NCBI GenBank assembly: GCA_018907035.1
Contig: JACCIC010000208.1
Location: forward strand, 901,501 to 965,500
Origin: Sycobia sp. Sy_11
Lineage: Eukaryota; Arthropoda; Insecta; Hymenoptera; Epichrysomallidae
DNA: 64,000 bases
Direction: 5' to 3'
This document shows positions 1-11,639 of this stretch, in pieces. The translations under genes were made by a program, and so were the position numbers. The first letter of the stretch is position 1. Every line of letters begins with the position of its first letter. Below the pieces are notes generated by a model. The model did no database searches and had not been told where the DNA came from. It was given only the letters and a program-made list of their open reading frames with translations.

Positions 1-181
1 ACATATGGATAGAGGAAAAAAAAACAATAAAGAGAAATTTTTTTCGAACCAAGTTAAATTTTACAATAATAGTTATTTATTTTTGAAAGTTCTTAATATT
101 CTAAAAACATATCAAACTCGCCTAGTTATTTTGCTTTTCTTAAAAAATTTATTATAAATGTATAATTTATATTATATTTTT

Positions 182-297
182 TATATTAGTTTTTTATTAT
201 TTATATTAGTTATATTAGTTTTTTATTATTTATATTAGTTATATTAGTTTTTTATTATTTATATTAGTTATATGAGTTTTTTATTATTTATATTAGT
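182..297. repeat. 29-bp tandem repeat, four copies
   Basis: Four consecutive copies of an AT-only unit of 29 bp (a TATATTAG core followed by a T-run and ATTATTTATATTAGT). The fourth copy has one substitution (ATATGAG). It is a simple minisatellite in AT-rich spacer. Confidence 0.9.
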
Positions 298-1852
298 TTT
301 ATTTTTTAAGTAGTTAAAAATTGAATAAATTTTTATTATTTATTAGACCAAATTTCTGAATCTAAAATTTATGTTCCTCGAAAAAAGTCCTATTTTCGTA
401 ACATAGATGGGGGCTACGCTGTGATTTTATCACCAAGCCACGTAGAACCTAAACTTGCGAATGTATCTTTTTATAAAATGTTCTATATCATATGTAATTT
501 TAAATAAATGAAATATACAAATTGGTTTTTAAACGTAGTATTTTTATTATTTATAGTATTGTATCATTTTCGTATTGTAATTAAATTTTTGGTCATTCTT
601 ACTGTTGCAGGTTGAAATTTTAATTGCAATATTTATTGTACAAAGTAAGTAAGAAAAAATGATAATAAAAAATCAACTACGACTCTTAAAATATTAATAC
701 AAAGATCTTATTATTTAACCTATAATTAAAAAAAAATAATAATAATAATTAAGCATAAATAAATAAAAAAAATGTTAAAAACCTATTTTTAAAAAAATGG
801 TTAACAAGTTTAATTAAACGGTAAAAAAAGAAATGATAGAGAAAAATTTAACTAAAAGTTAAAACATAAAACTATGCCCAGAAAATATTAAATACGAAAA
901 ATATTAAAATATAAAATATAAACAAATTATACTCCAATGAGCAAAAACATCCGACTAAGTTTAGGTAATCTGGAGGTATCCCCGCTAAAAGGATCGATTC
1001 AATTTCAGGTAACATTATATCATATTATGTTGCAAAATTCTGAAGGGATTTTATATAAGACCTATAAATATATCTATATTTGGAACACTGCATCAGACAA
1101 ATGACACAATCTTTATTCGAATTTGTTTTTTAAATTTTTTAATATAAATCGATAAAAACAATTGAAATTTGTTTTCAAATATTATATAATTTTTATTAAT
1201 TTATTATTTTCTAAAATACGCTTATTTAGAATAAGTAATTTAAAAATAATTTAATACAATAAATAAAATAATCTATTTTAGATAAATATCAAATAATGAT
1301 TTAATTATTTTTTTAAATTACGTAATTTTATATTAAGAATAGTCTAGAGTGCCATTATGTTCCATATAATTAGTATTTTTATATTCTTTACCCGATAGAA
1401 TCAAGTACGGTTCTGTCAAATTATAGATTACCATTCCAATTTTAGATTAAAAATACAGATTTATAAGATAAAATTGTAAAAAAAAATAATACAATAAAAA
1501 TGTAATTGCACGGCCCTTGACATTTTTGAATAAGTAATTTGATTAGAAATTAGGAGTATGGAGATTATATATGTTAATGTGTGTGTAGATACGCATACAT
1601 ATATGCGTATTTCAATCAAACGCTGGATGTCGAGCTGATGTTTCTTTATTACTGCTCGTCTCCTAGTATCCTTATCTTCTACACTTAAATATACTATATA
1701 TATATGCATGCATAAATTAAAATTTCCATCAGTGTTACAGTCCAATATAAATTAAAATTAATACATAATAATATCAATACATATACATATCAAAATTAAT
1801 ACACCTATATATGCATATCTCTCTCTCTCTCTGTGCGTTTGTATGTGTGTAA

Positions 1853-1906
<54 letters not shown>

Positions 1907-2675
1907 AACTTCTTGTGACAAATGATCAACTACTCCGCTACTTATTTCATAAGAATATTATAAAATATAAATTTTGTATGGATCATTTATAATTTACATA
2001 TTTAACTTGGGCTGCTACGGCCCTGATTAATACTAGAACAATCGATAAAACAGAACAGCATTTTTTGTACACTTCAAGTTCCGTAAACTTCCACAGTATA
2101 TTAAAAATCAGGCGCTTCAATCGATTTTAATTTCCGCCAGAAGTATGGAGCACTCTTAATAATAGTACACGTGACTAGAAAATGAACTCGAAAATATCAT
2201 TGATTTTAATGCAATTAATTAAATTTATATGGCTCACAATAAACTATTTCTTATATACCAATAGCACAGCAAAATTACATTATATATTATTACATATATC
2301 CTCGCTAGAAGCTATATGGGATATTGCTACCATTCAATTGGGCAACGAATGGGGTATTCTTATACAAAAGGGACTATACATGAACGAGAAGATGGAATGC
2401 CGTTTTCTGCAGCAGATAGTGATTTTTAGTACTTATAAAATTTTAATTAAGTAGGTCTTTCTTACTCATCCGATTTAAAGATACTATTGTTGTCGTTGCG
2501 CAATCCGGTGCGCACAGACAAAATGAATTAGAAAAGAGTCAATTTTTTAAATCACTACCGCATATATATGATTAAACTATTTTGATCTAAAACTTAGAAT
2601 GGGCGATGCTATATATTTGAGAGCACGAAGCGTGCGTGAAGCACGATATCGCGAAATATTTATATAGCGTATATA
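298..2675. other. AT-rich spacer with no supported gene
   Basis: Very AT-rich DNA. Open frames at 1461-1745 (minus) and 2182-2454 (plus) are low-complexity, rich in I, L, Y and N, and resemble no family I know. I see no RNA gene or element ends. A compound microsatellite lies near 1820-1904. Confidence 0.6.
1820..1904. repeat. Compound (CT)n / (TA)n microsatellite
   Basis: A short (CT) run near 1820-1831 and, after a GT-rich linker, an uninterrupted (TA) run of about 48 bp from 1856. Confidence 0.9.
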
Positions 2676-3123
2676 CTATGGTATAAAAAATCTTATCACA
2701 CTCTCCTTTTTCTGGACAAGAAATATAAAAGTCAAAGTAGCTTTCACTATTCCTCTACAGGATCCGACCCAAAAGAAAACGCTTGATTTTGGATTGGCAG
2801 AGGTATTTAAGGCTTTAGATCTAATGAAGTGGAAATTCAGTCGGGTTGGTAAGTCTGGTCGATGGCAGACGTCTCGATCACTGAGGTCCCAAATCGGCAG
2901 AACACCGAACAACGCTCTCGAGACCGAACCGCCAACCATGGAAACGGTCCAAGAAGAAATCGAACAGAAATACCAGTCTGAAAAATACCAAAAAGGCATT
3001 CAGGGCTGTCCATTAAATGGGAGGAATAGTTCAAGTTTTAAGTGTAGTGAGTTATATTACTGGACTCACTGTCTGTCAAGTAAGAGTGTGGTTGTGTTAA
3101 TTTATAAAAAATTTATAAATTAA
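2676..3123. other. Coding-like island of unknown origin
   Basis: A more GC-balanced patch that is open on both strands (plus 2794-3123, 109 aa; minus 2676-2999, 107 aa). The plus frame has a charged stretch around ETVQEEIEQKYQSEKYQKG. It lies upstream of, and on the same strand as, the Gypsy pol remnant at 3.5-4.5 kb, so it could be decayed gag or leader, but no motif proves this. Confidence 0.25.
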
Positions 3124-3177
3124 TTTATAAATTATTATATATACATTGTATATATTACAATAGAGGATGCAATTCGG

Positions 3178-3510
3178 TCAACAATATGTCCAGTCACCAT
3201 CGGTTTCGATAATTGCCTGGTATTTCCGAGGCATGCTTTCTGCTAATTTGACTGCGTATTCTAGTCGCAACGATCTCCAGATCCGACGAATTTGGTAAGA
3301 CCACTGCTTCAAAGTGTGTATGCATCTTCCACGAAGCTTCTGTTTAATATATGACCACACATTTCAATTCGTGCGTCATATGACATCGACACGTCACGTA
3401 CTATCCGGGTTAAGATCGGGCAACAATTAGACATGATTTGCACGAGCAAGTTCCACCTGTCATCTGGAATTGTCACTAGAGGCCCGGGCAACTCTCTGTT
3501 ATACGCCACA
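3178..3510 (-). pseudogene. Tc1-like transposase C-terminal remnant
   Basis: The minus-strand frame 3178-3360 ends in a pattern typical of Tc1-family transposase C-termini: a Trp-containing helix, then LAESMPRKYQAIIETDG (compare the family pattern SMPRR-x-x-AVI-x-x-x-G). The frame just upstream (3309-3509) overlaps it in another phase. I cannot see a DDE core, so only the last 50-60 residues are supported. It is a very short degraded fragment. Confidence 0.5.
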
Positions 3511-3519
3511 GCTTACGTC

Positions 3520-4480
3520 GAGCTACCATTCGAATTGGAAAAGATCACGTGCGATGTGCTAGTTGCTGTGATTCTAATCGTAAAAGTAAACTGTTATGTA
3601 GGTGTCAATTTCGCATGTGTATTTAGGAACTATCTATGATCTAGCTATCAATTCAATATACTTTAATGCAGTGATCGACGGGTGAGTTTGGAAATAGCCG
3701 CAACTACACTTAGCGATGTCTAACATATACTGCCGATGAAATTGACTGTCGGCTTATCTTCTGAAATGATTCGAGTAAGCAAACCAGATTTCGAAGAAAA
3801 TATCGCTTTTGGTCTGATCCATGAATCCTCTAAATTTACGTCCATTCGTCATGCGAATATCAACCAGTAGAAACAGTTACAATTGAAGAAACTGTTTAAC
3901 CAAATCCTGCTTCTAGGGCAAATATCACTGGGACATACGACATGGCCAGAGCATGTCATAGATATGGCAATGTTCGACCCATATATCAGAATACTAATCA
4001 GGTCTCCAAGAAAATTTAAAAGTAGATGCACTTTCAAATCAAAGAAATGTTATACGGGATAATTGAACTATAATATAAGGAGTAATTGAAGTTTCTAGTA
4101 GTGATTGATCTAGTCCAGTGGTGCTGGCAAGGAAAAACAACGGGAAGTATAGATTTTGCATTGAATTCCGAAAAGTAAATTTCGTTTCGAATCCCGATGC
4201 ATACACATTGCCTAAGGTCAATCAGATTCTAAGAAAGTTATAGTAAGCTAGATATATTTCCACCTTGGATCGGAGCAGTGTGTATCATCAAATATTTCTT
4301 CAATTCGAATCGAAACCGATTACTGTGTTTACGGTACTTGAAATGGCATTGTTCCAATTTACCACATTGCCTATTGATCTGTCGATCGCTGGAGTGTCAT
4401 TCCAGTGACTGAGACGAATAATCGGACCAGAGCTCGAGCTAAACGCTTTCTCGTATGTTGATGAATTATCATAGCGACTG
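3520..4480 (+). pseudogene. Gypsy (Ty3-like) pol remnant with reverse transcriptase core
   Basis: Reading the plus strand across changing phases gives the classic Gypsy pre-RT and RT blocks in order: an H-x-IDTG-like segment at about 3955, KEML-x-x-GIIE at about 4045, GKYRFCIEFRKVN at about 4140-4180, NPDAYTLPKVNQI at about 4195, a decayed YISTLDL block at about 4250, ESKPITVFTVLEMALFQFTTLP at about 4310-4370 (shown in part by the family pattern KTAF-x-FEW-x-x-MPFGL), and FSYVDEL at about 4455. The last is the catalytic YVDD box with Asp changed to Glu. Stops and frameshifts are frequent, so the copy is dead. The spacer at 3520-3950 would hold the protease region, but no DTG is clear. Confidence 0.7.
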
Positions 4481-4610
4481 TGTATATAAAACTACACTCA
4501 GCATTAATCGAGAGAAGAGTATCCTTGGACATATTGAAGTGAAATATTCGAGCTTTCTTGTTAATCTTGAAGGATTCCCCCCTGATCGCGGGAAAATAGA
4601 ACCTGTGATG

Positions 4611-4616
<6 letters not shown>

Positions 4617-4641
<25 letters not shown>
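4617..4641. repeat. (TA)n microsatellite
   Basis: About 25 bp of pure TA alternation immediately before the mariner terminus at 4642, consistent with mariner insertion at TA. Confidence 0.9.
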
Positions 4642-4644
<3 letters not shown>

Positions 4645-5165
4645 GAGCTGTGTTCAAAAAGTAATGAGAATTTTTAAATTTCACTGGTTTGGAAAGTCCG
4701 CTTGTATAAAAATATTTTTTATTATGTTGGTACGCATGTCCCTGAAGAACGATAAAATTTTCATCAATATTTATTGCTATATTTTAAAGCAAGAATTTAC
4801 GAGTGTTATAAGCGTTTCCAAGATGGTCACGTTTGAAGATGTGAAAACGTTGAAGATGATGAACGACCAGGACAACGCACACCAACAACCGATGAAAACG
4901 TGAAAAACATGAAAGACATGGTTATGAACGATCGCCGAATCACAATCAGAGAAATCGCTGGTGATGTTGGCATATCAGTTGGCTCATGCCATGGAATCTT
5001 TTCGGATGTTTTTGATATGAAACGTGTGGCAGCACAACTTGTTTCAAAATTGTTGAATTTCGAATAAAAACAGCGACGAATGGAAGTTGCTCAGGAGTCG
5101 CTAAATGAAGTTTATAATGATGCAGAACTATTAAAACGTGTTACGGAATATCGTATGAGTAGACC
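4642..5165 (+). mobile_element. mariner remnant, 5' half (same family as the 42.1-43.4 kb copy)
   Basis: It starts with a terminus-like segment, TGTGTTCAAAAAGTAATGAG, also seen at 40.66 kb and, inverted, at 43.38 kb. The plus strand then encodes mariner N-terminal transposase pieces: NDRRITIREIAGDVGIS (helix-turn-helix region), DMKRVAAQLVSKLLNFE, a stop, then KQRRMEVAQESLNEV. This matches the minus-strand copy at 42751-42945 closely. The catalytic half is missing. Downstream, 5166-5440 holds no recognisable sequence. Confidence 0.7.
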
Positions 5166-5449
5166 GTAGTCCGCGTATTCAATCTGTGCAAACGAGTAAT
5201 TCCGAGCTCATCCATAAATTGATGCTCACAGATGTCTACTGTGAGGCTAGCCAAGATAAGTAAGATCTGTTGCACCGTAGGTGTAAGGAATGCGAATCTC
5301 ACACTTCCATTTGTTAAATTTGTAGGCTTGAATCTGTCAAAAACTTTGCAGCATTCGCATTGAGCATTTCCTTCGGTATCGTTTATTTTTTCAAGCAACA
5401 TCATGGCAAGTGTCCATTCAAATTAAGGTCATTTGAAGGAAGCGCTGCT

Positions 5450-6190
5450 TCTATTCTTTAATATGAAGAAAAGTACGTTTGAGGCCTATCCTTTACTTTC
5501 AGACACTTATGCGGTGGAATGTATTAGTAAACGAACATGCTGACAGTGGTTCAAACCGTTTAAAAATGATGATTTTGAAGTTGAAGTCAAGGCTCGCTCC
5601 AGCAAGCCAAAAAATTTTGAAGACGAGAAATTAGTTTTGCTGGATGAGGATCCGTAAAAGATTCCAGAAGATCTTGCTGCATTATTGGCCGTCACGCAAC
5701 AAGCTGTTTCTTTCCGCCTAAAAGAATTGAGATTCCTTCAAAAGTGCTGTACGAATTGAAGTCGAGCCACGTCGAACGGCAATTTTGCATATCCGAAATG
5801 TTGCTCCAGCGATGAAACAATAAATCATTTTTGCATGGTATTGTCATTGATCATGAAAAAAGAATTTATTCTGATAACCTTAAAGACAGAAAATCGTATA
5901 CATATCCTTACAAGCCCGCCCAATCGACTTCGAAATGAAATTTTCACGTAAATAAGGTCATGGTCTGCATATGGTGGGATAAAATAGATGTCATATACTA
6001 TGAACTTTTTCCAAGTGGTCAAACCATTAAAAGGCCATTGTAAGGTCACCCCCTTACAGTTTAGATTTGTCATCATCTGAGTACCACTTCTTTCGATCAA
6101 TGTAGAACGCTCTTATGAGAATATGCTTCAATTCAGTAGAGGCAATCAAAACTTGGCACGATACGTTCTTGCGCTGAAAAGATGAGAAAT
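5450..6190 (+). mobile_element. mariner remnant of mauritiana type
   Basis: In shifting plus-strand frames there are WFKPFKNDDFEVEVKAR, then LVLLDEDP, LAALLAVTQQAVSFRLKEL and a late segment near the second catalytic region. These follow the Mos1-like order (WF-x-x-FKSGDFDVEDKE, LLDEDPxQT, QQAVSxRL). Stops at about 5655 and 5750 and several phase changes show an inactive copy. It is a different family from the remnant just upstream. I could not fix its TIRs. Confidence 0.65.
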
Positions 6191-6341
6191 TTTTTTGGTC
6201 CGAACTTCATAAATTATCAGAACGCTCCGAAAAAGTTATAGTTTCCGATAAACCATACTTTAAATAAAGAATATGTAACCATGTTTTCATAATAAAACCT
6301 CAAATTTTGGAGAAAAAAGATAGAAACATACTTGTACACCC

Positions 6342-6345
<4 letters not shown>

Positions 6346-6372
<27 letters not shown>

Positions 6373-6373
6373 C
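6346..6373. repeat. (TA)n microsatellite
   Basis: A short pure TA run with CATATATA at its left edge, in AT-rich spacer. Confidence 0.8.
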
Positions 6374-7200
6374 CCACATAAATGTAATACTAGATAATTT
6401 TCAGAATACATGATACTTATCGAAAATATGATTCAGCCAGACATACCCACCAGAAATGGGCGAGAAATAAATCATAATGTAACTGAAAAGGAATGCCTAG
6501 TGATGCCATAAGTCATCGGAAAATTTCGAGGTTATACATGCGACGATCAGGCTGTATTTCCGATACAGTCTAATACGCGCAAAATTTTGATTCGAAATAA
6601 TTAAAGTTTCCAAAATTCAAATAATCGGGCCATGCTTCCGATTAGCGGTCAAACGTGCAATCTTAAAAACAATACGATTGCGCGTATTAAATATATCTGC
6701 CCCACGATCGTAGGCCAAGGGAGAGCAGTCGAGCAGCAGCCAGCGTGGAAAAGATGTCCAGCGCTCCCGTGCTCCCCGCACCAACGAATTCGCGAGACAG
6801 TAAAGACATTCGTCGCCGCATTTCAAATACCCCATTTTTATTAAATAATATGAAAGTCTCATTTTTGGTTCTTTCTTTATTCTTTCATATATACGAATAC
6901 ACGAATACACGAATAATTAAGCGTGTGCGAACATCCTAAAGGACTAAAAACTATGATTAATTATTGTTAAAATACTTGTAATTTCTATGCGCAATTATAA
7001 TATTCAATTATTATTATTATTATAATTAAATATGCAGAGTCGGAAAGAATCGAATACTAAATTAATTATTATTTGATTCTTATTATAACTTGTTACAATA
7101 ACTGCTATTGTTTATTATTATAATAATTATTATGTAAATATTATTATTGCGATTATTATTATTTTAATATTGTAGAAATATTATTATTATTTTTCGGCGG
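6374..7200. other. Spacer with one GC-richer patch
   Basis: 6617-6910 is GC-balanced and open on both strands (minus 97 aa, plus 70 aa) but shows no family motif. It could be part of an old LTR. The stretch 6950-7195 is rich in ATT trinucleotide runs. No gene is supported. Confidence 0.4.
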
Positions 7201-7203
7201 CTC

Positions 7204-7780
7204 GATACGAAATTAGTCGAACAGTCGGGTAAAGACCCGATCGACTAATTTTTCGTGTATAAAAGGGCGCATTGTACGTCTCGAAGGCAGTTCTCTTGAC
7301 GATACGGCCGAAAGAAGCTCCCAAGAGCTATCCTGACTCCAGAGCTCTAGTCATCCTACCCGTCCGAAAACCTTGAATAGTACAGTCGTGATCTTGCTTG
7401 CGCGGCTCTCCGTTAAAGACCAAAGGCCTTAGTATTCCTCAAGAGTCTTGATCCTGGATGCACGGCGCTCCATTAAAGATCAGCGGCCTTACTTTCCTCC
7501 AAAGAGACTTGATTCTGGGTGAGCGCAAAGTTAAAGCCCAACGGTCTCATTTCTAGCCCCGAAAAAAGTCGTGATCCTGAGTGCACGAGCTCTGTCGTGT
7601 TCTAGTACTTGCGAAAAGAACCTGGTTGCGTGCTGAGCGACCGCAGAAGCAAGTCCGAGCAACGATCAGTTCACTCGCTATAAATCAGCCGACTACGTTC
7701 GTCCTCCAAACTCCCCCAGCCGCAGTAAAAGTTTATATAAATATATAGTGCACGTCATCAGTAAATTAAGTGCGTTTAAA
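7204..7780 (+). promoter_or_regulatory. LTR/leader-like promoter block: hairpin, TATA box, 60-bp tandem repeats
   Basis: Three linked signals are visible. A near-perfect palindrome at 7209-7254 has an ATTAGTCGA...TCGACTAAT outer stem and a CGGGT/ACCCG inner stem around AAAG. TATAAAAGG follows at about 7258-7266. About 120 bp later come four degenerate units of almost exactly 60 bp (7381-7600), each with a TTGATCCTGGATGCACG-like start and TTAAAGATCAGCGGCCTTA-like end. A promoter followed by repeats and a downstream ORF fits an LTR retrotransposon leader or U3-R, but I see neither both LTR ends nor a primer-binding site. Confidence 0.45.
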
Positions 7781-8041
7781 TTTAAGGTATAAATATCGTA
7801 TGAAATAAGCAGCGTGCGAAAAATAGTGCCATAAGGTATAGTATAAGGTTTAATATAAAATTCTGTATTGTATGTTACAGATCGGAGGACCCAAAGCCAG
7901 AAAGATTTTGTTTTATTTATTACTTTTGTAATATTTTCTTTTATGTAGTTTTTATTATAAAATATTTTTTTTGTTAATTTTCATATTAACATAACTGTGT
8001 AAAAGTTAGGCAGCATGAGGAACTAGGACATATCAATCAAG

Positions 8042-8464
8042 ATGACCAACGAAACGGACGTTATTTACAACCCATTTAAAAGATGTTACGAGGACTTAAA
8101 AGATAAAATTGCAGCGGACTATGCCTTTCATAGCGGGGCCTCGTACAACACAGGACCACTTGAAGCTTTACGACGAAGAATAAGAGTCCACCGCAATCCG
8201 CAAGACACCGTACCATGCACATCAGGACAGCATATTCAGTCGATTATTCTTCCTATCATATCCATATCATATTGCGCCGGACCTAGAATTCATCGAAAAA
8301 TAATCCAAAAGGATAAAAGAAGTCATCCATTAGGAACTAATAGTATTTATCAGCACCCTGAAACAAGGCAAAGTCTGCCTCTACAGGGTCGACCTATGCG
8401 TATATATGTGGTCTATTGTTACTCAAAAAAACGGGTAGATGGAAGACCCGCCTCAAATGGCTGA
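8042..8464 (+). CDS. Hypothetical protein (140 aa) downstream of the promoter-like block
   Basis: The plus-strand ORF starts with MTNETDVIYNPFKRCYEDLKD and is followed by an Arg-rich segment (EALRRRIRVHRN). The N-terminal half looks like real protein: mixed composition and a charged amphipathic stretch. From about residue 60 it becomes Ile/Ser/His-rich and may be out of the original frame. No domain is recognised. It lies 0.7 kb downstream of a TATA box and repeat block, and a GT...AG pair between about 7835 and 7880 could be a leader intron. A decayed retroelement ORF is possible; I have no proof. Confidence 0.35.
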   Translation: MTNETDVIYNPFKRCYEDLKDKIAADYAFHSGASYNTGPLEALRRRIRVHRNPQDTVPCTSGQHIQSIILPIISISYCAGPRIHRKIIQKDKRSHPLGTNSIYQHPETRQSLPLQGRPMRIYVVYCYSKKRVDGRPASNG

Positions 8465-10095
8465 GAGATCAACAAGAAGAAGTTCAAGAGAGGATAATTG
8501 TACCAACAATGCATAAAAAAAGATAACTGATGACGAAAGAGTCCAAAGCGAATACCTTCCACATACACCCCTACCATGCTCCGCTATTCCAATTCCTGCA
8601 AAAACATCTGACGACCGCCTCGAATATAATCAACGTTTCAATCCCTTTAAGATATCCTGCGTAGTCGATCCAGTAGCCCTGCATTGAAGAACCTGCATTA
8701 CACCAGGTATATATCTACTCGGTCCATTCTAGCGCCCATTGACCTAGCAGTAATACCACCACACAACTTTGTACTCCTTTTATGTCTCTAACCATTCCTG
8801 TAATTGACGCATTTATGGGAACAAACTCGCATTCGCGCGATGCGTGAACCCAGGCCAGTGTGAAGCCGAGTTTAATCGCTAATGATACCATCGGTATACT
8901 ACCATCAATGGTACAAAAGCTGCAGTAAATATTCAGTGCAATGGGTCATACCACCCAGCCAGTCATGGTTTTAACAACAGGATCGTTGATCTACTTTACT
9001 AAGTAGATAATTGTACCGCTCATAAACTCGCCGGTCGGTGTGTGAGGAATTTCATGAATTCAGCTTAAGCCGGGCTTTATGAACATCCACGTAGATGATG
9101 CGCGACCGTTGCTTCCACGATGAAGCAAGATAACCCAGTCACAAAATATATAAATATATATGTCCGAATTATGCATGTATTAGCAACAAATTTCGGAAAT
9201 AAATAAAGGAGGGAAAATGTAGATGAAAGAGAAAGAGAGAGAGAGAATACTCACGGCAGCGTGGAAAACTAAAAAATAGCGAACAATGACATTACAGAAG
9301 TATGCGAAAGCATTGCTTAGATTGGTAAAATTTATGAGTACTTTAAACATTCTTGAAAAAAAAACGGAAAATTATCGAAGTATAGTAAAGTGAAGCATAA
9401 TAAGTGTTATAGAAAAGTTAATATTCTAAGAAAACATCCTAGAGTTCTTTCCACATCGTCGAAAGGGTTTTACATTGGGAGATTGTAGAAAAAAATTCCA
9501 CTTATTATAAAAATATTAATACTAATTTAAATTTTCCTTATATGCTTGAACCTGAAGCTAATAAAATTTATTTTGTGAAATTGGAATGCTACACAATCTT
9601 TAAAAGTGGACCAAAATAATAAAAATTAAAGTGGATAAGAAAACAGTTATTTGCGACTACAATGATAGTTATGTTTCGAAACAAAACATATGTATAACAA
9701 TTATCAAGAGTCTTTAATATTTTTATTAAGAATAATGTTAATAATTTTAAGGCTAATAATTATTAAGAATAATATTTTTTTAATTTCTTTTTTGTTACAT
9801 TATGTATTTAATTAAAAAGTCAATAAGACAATTAAATCACGTTTATTCTGTTTTTTAATATTCTATAGGAATTTAAGTGGATTAAAATATTTAAATAAAT
9901 ATTTTATATATAAACACCTATTTCTTAATTTAAAAACAGTGTACCCATATATGTATACATCTTGTACTATCTTAACGCCACAATTGCCATTTTTGCTTTT
10001 ATATAGTGGCGCCCTTGTATACGCACTAGACGTTTTCTTTACTAATACCGCATGTTCTCAGTCTGATGAATTGCATACACCATTTTGTTTTTTAT
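8465..10095. other. Decayed sequence then AT-rich spacer
   Basis: 8465-9140 has coding-like composition but is broken in all frames, and may continue the 8042 ORF. From 9140 the DNA is AT-rich with a short GA run (9222-9244) and no supported gene. Confidence 0.5.
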
Positions 10096-10100
10096 TCTTA

Positions 10101-10477
10101 GGGAGAGGAGAGTAGAGAGAAGGAGTGGTAACTCCGCTACAATCGTGTCAAGGTTACACGGCAGGACTTGGGACAGAATTGGCCGCATGGCCGCGAAACC
10201 ATGACAGGTTGCTCGTTCAGCTGAATGTATTTGAAGAAACGAGAGTGGGGGTATACAGCGAGACGGCAGCGAGTGTGAAGAGAGGGTAAAGTTAAATCTC
10301 TGCTCCCCTACTTCTGTTTCTTTTCTTCCCCTTACTCACTTTGGCTTTTTCTTTCTCTACTGTTGCACACAGAGCCATTGAGGGATTTGAACAGACAGCG
10401 ATATCTGCCGGCTAATTTTTTATATGCTTTTCCTATGTAAAGCGAGCGCAGTTACCACTCCTTCTCTCTACTCTCCC
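10101..10477. mobile_element. Short non-autonomous element (MITE) with ~27-bp TIRs
   Basis: The left end GGGAGAGGAGAGTAGAGAGA continuing AGGAGTGGTAAC (10101-10132) is matched by its reverse complement at 10451-10477, apart from a 5-bp duplication in the left arm. Both ends abut TA, consistent with a TA target. The interior (about 320 bp) is GC-richer than the surroundings, has no ORF, and carries an internal purine-rich/pyrimidine-rich symmetry. Superfamily is not assigned. Confidence 0.7.
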
Positions 10478-10849
10478 TATTTATTCTATTCAATAAGTTC
10501 CAAAATTTCTATAGTATTAAGTATATAGGTATATATGATTACGAACTGTCAGTGAACTGTAAAGTGGTAATTGTCATACGACTTTCTAAATTAAAAAACG
10601 AAGTGTAATTAAGCAAATGACTATGTAAGTATTTCAATTATAATATTTATAACAAAATTTGCTGTTTTTTGCTTTTTGCTATTTGCTGTTTGCTAAACTT
10701 GAAGTTTGTTTTTTATTTGATTAATTAATTTGGATGTATAAGAAATTTCTATAATAGAATAAGATACATAGTGTTTTTTTTAGAAGAAAATGATTGTACT
10801 TGTTCATAGATCTTATATAAACATAAAGAAAAGAAAACTTAAAAATTAA

Positions 10850-11435
10850 TTTGAAACTATATCTTACTGTCTTACAGTCTTTATAATATAATCTATTAGC
10901 TAAAATAATGACAGTCAGACTGTCCTTGTTTATGTTTATCCCCGTATAATCTGAAATAAAACTTATTACTACAATAAATTATATTAACAATTAAAAATAA
11001 AATAAAATTAGTAATAAAATAATAACTAAAATAAAAATAATAAAAGTAATATTTTATATTATTAAAGGACAACCTGACCACCCCGACCACCTTAAATTTA
11101 AAATTACCTTGGTGTTCGACGTTTCAAATCACGTCGGAAGTTTAGTTCCTGAGGATGAACCATAGCGGTTTGAAACGTCGGACACCAAAGTAATTCTAAA
11201 TTTAAGGTGGTGGGGGTGGTCAGGTTGTCCTTTATTAACATAGAATATTAATTTTATTATTTTTATTTTATTTTTAGTTTTTAATATAATTTATTTTAGT
11301 AATAAGATTTATTTCAGATTCTACGGTGGTGAACATAAACAAGGACAGTCTGACTGTCATTATTTTAAATAATATATTATATTATAAAGTCTGTAAGACC
11401 GATAAAAATATTTATTAATTTAATTCAGAACAGTC
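10850..11435. mobile_element. Long foldback element, copy 1
   Basis: Two nested inverted repeats make most of the element self-complementary. The outer arms carry AATGACAGTCAGACTGTCC (about 10905) and GGACAGTCTGACTGTCATT (about 11342). The inner arms, 11064-11130 and 11168-11233, pair over about 67 bp with few mismatches. The right end reads CTGTAAGACCGATAAAAATATT, also seen at copies 2 and 3. There is no ORF. The 37-bp apical segment holds a hammerhead-like motif. Confidence 0.8.
11149..11185 (+). ncRNA. Hammerhead-ribozyme-like core at the tip of the foldback element
   Basis: CTGAGGA is followed by TGAACC-ATAGC-GGTT and then GAAAC, in the order of a hammerhead core (CUGANGA, stem II, GAAA). 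The sequence after GAAA (CGTCGGACACC) pairs with upstream GGTGTTCGACG to form a stem III. Hammerheads of this kind are known from Penelope-like elements and retrozymes. Stem I is weak here and cleavage competence is unproven; copy 2 keeps stem II but has T in place of the first core C. Confidence 0.35.
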
Positions 11436-11639
11436 ATAAGTACAATTGTTCATTCTAATTAAACTATAGTATAAATGTTAATACTATTTTTAAGGACTGG
11501 CCTTTTCTGCTTAGTTATATTAAATAATTATACCATCACTCCTTTAAATCATATCCGAATAATCCATAAGTGATAAAAGCATTAACTGTTCAATAGTTAG
11601 GTTGCAGAAAACCGCGTGTGCATCGACTCATTTTTTTAA

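Noticed and set aside
1461..1745. 94-aa minus ORF
   Set aside because: Low-complexity, passes through a TA run, with no conserved pattern.
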